Shown: in pieces, positions 58,425 through 64,000 of the stretch
Position numbering within the stretch: the stretch's first letter is position 1
Layout: each line of letters begins with the position of its first letter
Assembly (NCBI GenBank): GCA_030704615.1
Contig: CM060731.1
Span: 12,772,001-12,836,000, forward strand
DNA: 64,000 nucleotides
DNA from: Takakia lepidozioides
Taxonomy: Eukaryota; Streptophyta; Takakiopsida; Takakiales; Takakiaceae
Direction of reading: 5' to 3'
The notes under the pieces: model-generated
What the model was told of the DNA's origin: nothing
Databases searched by the model: none
What the model saw: only the letters and a program-made list of their open reading frames with translations
Program-made: the position numbers and the translations under genes

Positions 58425-60173
58425 ATGGCTCGGTTGTCAGTTTGCAAATCTGCACAGACGAGCAGCAAGCTCCACTTGATGAAGACGATGATGGCTCCCG
58501 AGCTTACGGAACCGAGTGTTTTGCCTCTGTCGGTAGAGGGTGGTGATTGCAATCCGAAGAGAGAGGGCACTGTAGATCTGAGCAAGCTCGAGTCTTTTGC
58601 AGCATACTGGAAAGGTGCAATGACGTTGCAAGACCTTGTTCTACCAGAGGATAAACAGTTTAATTTGCCTCACGACAAATTTGACGAGGATGGGGATCAA
58701 TTTCCATCGATCGATATGTCCAAGATCCGAAATGAAGTCGAAAAGTCTGAAACCATCGCACAGTTGGTGAAGGCATCAACGACGTGGGGATTTTTCAAGA
58801 TCGTCAACCATGGCGTGCCCTTAGAGCTGGTGGAGAGAATCGAGGCTCATGCCCACAGCATATTCACCTTGCCACTTGACAACAAGTTGAATGTTGAACA
58901 ACCCACTGGTACATTTTTCGGTTATTCTGGGGGTAATGGCAGATTTCTTAGTAATCCTACTTGGATGGAGGCTATGCAATTTCAATCTAGCCACGAGAAG
59001 ATAAATGAGATGGCAAAAAAGATCTGGCCTGAGGACGACCATCTTCGTGCTAAATTGAGGTAACATGTGTGAGCAATGCTTGTTGCAGATCACGAAGTTT
59101 GAATCTTTGTCAGGATTTCTCAAATGGCAGATGTCACCAGCTTGCACTCTATCTATCTCCCCTCTCTTCATTCCCTCGTATATTAATCAGGCCATTCCCC
59201 ACCGCTTCCGCATTAAGCCATCTCTTCTTCCGAGAGGTGCACAAAGTTGATTTTGATATAACTTGGCGTGCAGTGCTGATATGATTGAGTACGCGGACGT
59301 CATGGAACTACTTGCGATTCAGCTGTTAGAGCTATTATGTGAAGGTCTAGGGCTGAATCCAAAATACTTGACCCATCTTTACAAGCGCGAGCGTCTGAGT
59401 CTGTCATCGGTGCGATTGAACTACTACCCACCGTGCCCCTTGGAACCAAACATGATGCAAGGGTTGATGCCACATACTGACCCACAGACTTTGACAATTC
59501 TGCATCAAAGTAATGTTGGAGGCCTCCAGTTGCTCAAAGACGGCAAATGGATCGGAGTTCGACCAGATGCGAGATCTTTCATAGTGAATATTGGCGATTC
59601 CTTGCAGGTAATCTCACTTGTTCAATACCTCTGGATTTCTAAGAATAGTGAGGTAATAAATATAGTGATCTGGAGGAAATACTAACCGCTTTCAAGTAAC
59701 CTCGCCTTGAGATCCGAGCACCACGTTCATGGGGGGCACGGCCCAAGGGAAGGGGAGACCATGTAACTAACTGGGTAGCATGATTTAACATCACCTGGAC
59801 ATCACTCCATTCCCAACATCACTCTATCCCTACTCTATCCAACAAAGCTTATACCGACTACTGTCCATATCATGAGTTTGGTACTAGTAAGCCTAATGTG
59901 CATAATTGTACGTGGCAGGCATGGAGCAATGGGAGGTATCGTAGCGTTGAACATCGAGTTGCACTGAACAGCACAACAGCACGAGTTTCTTTTCCATTCT
60001 TTTTAAACCCAATCCGTTCAGACACTGTCATAGCCCCTGCGCCTGAGCTACTAGATGAAGCACATCATGCCAAGTACAAACCTTTCACTTGGTCTGAGTA
60101 TCTCAAATTTATAGCCACCAACAGATTGCCCCACAGACTTGACAATGTCTTATTATCAACAAGCTCAGTGTAG
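58425..60173 (+). CDS. 2-oxoglutarate/Fe(II)-dependent dioxygenase (DOXC, GA-oxidase-like)
   Basis: Three exons, 58425-59059, 59274-59607 and 59919-60173, give 407 residues; both introns are GT-AG and the joins AKL|SADM and DSLQ|AWSNG restore family text. N-terminal DIOX_N: FPSIDMSKI, TWGFFKIVNHGVP. The Fe(II) triad is His279 and Asp281 (LMPHTDPQTL) with His335 (YRSVEH). The 2-oxoglutarate-binding Arg345 and Ser347 (ARVSFPFF) are present. Also NYYPPC and GGLQLLKDGKW. Such enzymes hydroxylate or desaturate small molecules in the cytosol. GYSGGNGRF...W.EAMQF is reminiscent of GA20-oxidase GYASSF...W.ETLSF, but the substrate cannot be told from sequence. The start is the first ATG of the open frame; later Mets at codons 19, 22 and 23 are alternatives. 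An AATAAA lies at 60292. Confidence 0.9.
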
Positions 60174-61453
60174 CACGTTCCATCTCAAAGCTTCATAATT
60201 GAGTGAGTGGTTTATTCGGTAGAGACACTCAGCTAATGGCATTGTAGAATGTCAATGATGTATTGTATTGCATTCATGGAAAAGACTGTGTAATAAAAAT
60301 CAAATATAATTCTCATAGTTGTAAGTTAGGCTTCAGCAGGTCCATACATCTGTAACTTGCAAATCCCTAGATCAAAGGAGTACTGAAACGTCATGGATAT
60401 GTTATATAAGCGAGTGTGGTGATTTTCAAAACTAATTAAAGCTTATCCGTGGACAATCGACGAAACTTTCACACTCCTTTAATTTGTGGTCCATTGTCGA
60501 GCATTCATGTAAGAGAATAAAGAAACGGCAGAAATAGATGTTCCTGGTGAAGGCTCATGGATCATTCGTAAGTAGAGCAATATACACTAGGAGAAAGCAA
60601 ACTGGGTTTGGGATAGAGAAAGAGAGAGGAAAGTCAAGAAACTTAAACACATTGCTCATGTCAATCGTGAGAGACCTTGAATTGCGAACAGAGTGAAGTA
60701 ACATTGGTTTGCTCATGTCGTCTTCTTAAGTAGAACTACCCATATCATTTGCTCGTAGACCTTCATTAGCTTCCCTATCATACCCATGCCTCTGCTAGGC
60801 CTTTCATCTTGATGCATTCCTGAAAGAGATAGACTCAAGTCTTGCAGTCTACCAGAGTACCTCCTTGCCCAAAATGTGCAATGCCTCTTCCAGGTTGTCC
60901 TTACATAGTGTCCTCATAACCCCACAAGTGCCTCAAGAGTTATTGTGGACTCCTCTTGGTCCTCTTTCAAAAGACATGGTCATAGTGGAGGTTTCTGCTT
61001 CTAATCGACCATCCAACCATGCATGTATCTTGTAGCCATCAAGAATGACAACCCTAGTTTAATTAGAGAACACTTGCTTCTATGCTAAACTGGTGGCAAG
61101 ATTAAACTAGGTCATGACTGTCCGGGCTCCTCTCCGGGTGGGTGGGCTCCATCAAGCGGGACACTTTTGGTTGACCACTGTCAGCAAGCTTGTCGTATGT
61201 TGGCTCTGTCTTGCGGACAAGACTTTCAAGTCAAGGTCAGCTGTCCTTACACCGTGTCAATTTATAAGTTGGTCTCAAAAAATTCATTGGTGTGTGCACA
61301 TAGTGCTGAGTCATGCCTAAGTTATTAGGAACTTGAAGAATTTACATGCTAGAAAATGAGCAGCTACAATTTGTGTATAGTAAAGGATAACTACTTGCTA
61401 CACTCACTGCTTTTGCGGTAGTTGAGTCCACCTAGCCTTTTGCAGTTTGCAAC
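60174..61453. other. Intergenic sequence downstream of the dioxygenase
   Basis: Contains the likely polyadenylation region (AATAAA at 60292-60297). The rest has no recognised gene or repeat. Confidence 0.4.
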
Positions 61454-61461
61454 GTAAATTC

Positions 61462-62247
61462 CAGTGTTGGACTGGTATCATCAACATTTCATACCAGCCA
61501 GGGTATGGTATTGTCAGTGAAGAGGCCTCCTTCATACCTGGCAGGTAATGGTATCAAGGTAGGTATTAAGCTTCTAATGTACCAGTCTGGTATGTATATT
61601 GTTTTTGTTTGGCCTGGTATGGTATTAGTATTTTAAATTTCAAATCTTATACTGTGGGTATATCAATACTGGTATCAATACAGTTATTTTTTATTTATTT
61701 TTATTTTTAAACTGAAAAATAAAAATCTGTCCAAATTATACCGCTGAGGTGAGAGCACTTCAGCAGCTGAAGTGATCACCTCAGTGGCTGAGTGCCGCAA
61801 TTCATAATAACAAGGAGCTGGATCTCACTTTAGGTAATTTGAGGTCACCTTACAAGAGCCATATTACAGATAAATGAGACAATGCTCCAATCCTAAGCAG
61901 ATTTTTGAATGGCAAAATCAGAGCCCCCAAAATCATCATTCAAATCATCTCAGTCAAAGAGCTGCAACTCTCCATTGTTGCACCCTAAATCCCTAACGCT
62001 CCACATATTGATACCTAGGGTGCAAGCGACGGCGGAAGACATAGTACCGGTATCAACAAAGTTGTGTTCCTTGCGATACCAAGCTGGTCTGGCAGGAGCC
62101 CAGGTATTAGTGTTATACTATATTGCCCCCAATATGTTCTCCCCGGGGTATTGCCAGTTGCTTATACCCGCTTGGTCTGGTACCCTGCTGCGATACCCTT
62201 ACCTGTGTTGATACCCTGCCTCACCCCCATATACCAGTCCAACACTG
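61462..62247 (+). mobile_element. Non-autonomous hAT transposon (MITE-like)
   Basis: 786 bp bounded by perfect 17-bp terminal inverted repeats, CAGTGTTGGACTGGTAT and its complement (62231-62247). It is flanked by an exact 8-bp target duplication GTAAATTC (61454-61461 and 62248-62255). CAGTG ends and 8-bp duplications are hallmarks of the hAT superfamily. The subterminal sequence is full of GGTAT/ATACC motifs in both directions. No transposase frame, so it must be moved by a partner element. Confidence 0.92.
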
Positions 62248-62255
62248 GTAAATTC

Positions 62256-62470
62256 CAGTGTTGGGCGGTTCTTGCATTTGTGAAGGAACCTTCAGTTCCG
62301 GTTCCACAATTATTTCAAGAGACGGTTCCGGATCCGGTTCCGGTTTTTTTTTTATTGAGCCGGTTCCAATCCGGTGCCGGATCCAACTTTTAAACATGGG
62401 GGCGGTTCCGGTTACAGGTTAGTTGCTGATAAAAACCATCGGTTCCGGTTAGGTTCTGGTTCTATTTTTA
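62256..62470 (+). repeat. Second hAT-like end rich in GGTTCCGG
   Basis: Directly after the target duplication, CAGTGTTGGGCGGTTC starts another hAT-type terminus. The next ~200 bp carry many GGTTCCGG/CCGGTTCC subterminal motifs, plausible transposase-binding repeats. The matching right end (CCGCCCAACACTG) was not found in the window, so this is a truncated element or one whose right end lies elsewhere. Confidence 0.55.
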
Positions 62471-62720
62471 AAATATATTTGTTTAATTTAATTAGATTTA
62501 AAATATTTTATCAGTCCAGTAGATTAAATAGCAGTGTATTCACATATTTGAACTAAAATCCAACGATTTTGCTAGTTTTCACTAACACAAAAAAACAAAC
62601 AAAAATACTCTAAATAAACTGGTAGAAGAAAATGGGTAAAATTTTATGGGTTGAAAGTACTATTCAGCTACCTGGCAAGTATTGAGGCATCTTCAAACAT
62701 TTTATTAATGAACTTAGCCA

Positions 62721-62822
62721 GGATATCATGGAGCTGGAGATTGAACCCAAGATCTCATGGCGCTGAAGCATTGAACATAGAATCTCATGGCCTTCAAGCA
62801 TTGAACCCAGGATCTCAGGGCC
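62721..62822 (+). repeat. 30-bp tandem repeat, about 3.4 copies
   Basis: Units of the form GATCTCATGGCGCTGAAGCA + TTGAACATAG start at 62721, 62751, 62781 and 62811 (partial). Exact 30-bp spacing (ten codons), with an open frame through it, though nothing suggests it is translated. Confidence 0.75.
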
Positions 62823-64000
62823 TTTTGTGGTGATTTTGGAAAAGTGAAAAAAAACCCATTGCTAGGGAGGGTTGTTCTTTCATGCACACTACATTTTTGA
62901 AACACTTGTCATATTAGCCTCCATAAGGTTATTCTTGTCATAGACAGATTGCATATTCTTTTAGGCATACATTGTGGGAAAGCTGTTTCAAACCCTAAAC
63001 TCAATCCATAATAACATTCTTTTTGCTGGCAAAATTTCGCTTAAAAACTCCTTTCGTTTTGGAAAATAAAGGCATTTTGTTTTTTTGCCAAAACAGAGAG
63101 ATGAATGAGAGGTTGTCGCCAGAAAATCTGTATGATTCATGTCAATGTGGGCCTGTCAAGGCCTGCCAGCTGTCATATAGCGACACATTTGTAGAGGTGC
63201 TAGCTCATTTTTTTCGCCACTTGGGGCGCTGGGTAGAGGACACAAGAATGTGGAAAAAAAACTCATGCTACTTTTGAAGAATGTGGAAAAAAACATTGAT
63301 CCATAAGGAGGTGAGTAGCTTGTCCTTAAGATGGTTAGGGCGGGCGAGGCGAGGCATGGAATGGTTTAGAGTAGGCCTTTAATGCGGAGAGGCTGTAAAT
63401 GCTAGGTGCATGGGCCCTGCTCCATGATATAGGGAGCCAGGGCATTGATTGCCTGGCTACAAAGAATTCCAGAGCCATGTAAACCCATACAAAGTAGCCC
63501 ATAGGACAAAAAAGTCATATAGACTTGCAATTTTGACATGCTTGTGAATTTGTGGGTCTCAAGCTCGACGGGAGAATTACGAAAAGCCACGTTGTGAGGT
63601 TTTGCTTAGGAGAACATATTCTAGGTCCATGAAAACATTTAAAAAATAAATAAATAAAATGTTGGAATCTTGTTAATTGGAGGTGCCATGATGCATAACT
63701 TTTTAGGCTAAATGTTACATGGTTGCAATTTGTGGATGGATGGTGGTAGGTAGTTGCACATATTTTAGTGCAAATGGCCAAAAAGTTCATAGCCACCTTG
63801 GGAGATTGAAGGTTAAGCTAAACTGGGGACTCTTATTTTTATTAACATTTCCATTTATTTGAAGATGGTTCAGATTCCAAATTTGCTTTTTTTAAGGGGC
63901 GTGCTTGTAGAGCCCAAGGCGGAAGAAACCTTCTAGATGGTAGCTGCCCTCACCCTCTTTATATAGTGTCTCAAGGAGCCTTCTACAAGGCCGGTCACCC
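62823..64000. other. Intergenic sequence to the window end
   Basis: AT-rich, with short frames only and no family resemblance. A TTTATATAG near 63958 is TATA-like but nothing downstream is visible. Confidence 0.35.

Overview
The window is nuclear DNA of a land plant. The single-copy genes are plant-type: an RHD3/SEY1 ER GTPase, TAF9, PRP31, AAR2, a DUF716 membrane protein and a 2-oxoglutarate dioxygenase. They have GT-AG introns, and the AAR2/PRP31 promoter carries telo-box motifs. The heavy load of old, nested retrotransposons and the somewhat divergent proteins make me favour a seed-free plant (fern, lycophyte or bryophyte) over a flowering plant. That placement is inference. No RNA gene and no CRISPR array was seen.

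Positions 1-30,000 are repeats. Four copies of a ~355-bp LTR-like sequence (one inverted) lie at 1-356, 890-1242, 5004-5358 and 29564-29918. A broken copy of a tryptophan aminotransferase (TAA1/TAR-like) gene lies at 6562-6960. A complete but decayed Ty3/Gypsy element (7987-21719, LTRs of 1317 and 1089 bp, 5-bp target duplication GGGTG) has split a repeat of unknown family. It carries gag, protease, RT, RNase H and integrase, plus ~4 kb of extra coding sequence downstream of integrase. Next comes the remnant of a second, unrelated LTR retroelement (about 22037-27275). Its order is gag zinc knuckles, protease remnant, a C5-cytosine DNA methyltransferase (DNMT) domain, and the run-up to reverse transcriptase. 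A second copy of the first Gypsy family (27276-29515, 5' part only) is inserted just before its RT. The DNMT-bearing element is the most striking feature of the window.

Positions 30,000-64,000 are gene-bearing. A LINE reverse-transcriptase fossil (32190-33640) precedes a divergent pair: DUF716 protein (-) and TAF9 (+). RHD3/SEY1 (-) follows, convergent with TAF9 and with only one coding intron. After a spacer with tRNA-like SINE copies comes AAR2 (-, twelve coding exons proposed) head-to-head with PRP31 (+, eight coding exons). Both are spliceosome factors: AAR2 acts in U5 snRNP/Prp8 maturation and PRP31 in U4/U6.U5 tri-snRNP assembly. They share a ~530-bp intergenic promoter with telo-boxes. 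A three-exon 2-oxoglutarate dioxygenase (+) follows, then a non-autonomous hAT element with perfect terminal inverted repeats and an 8-bp target duplication.

Exon borders were set by hand from GT/AG sites, reading frame and family resemblance. No alignment or transcript data were available.
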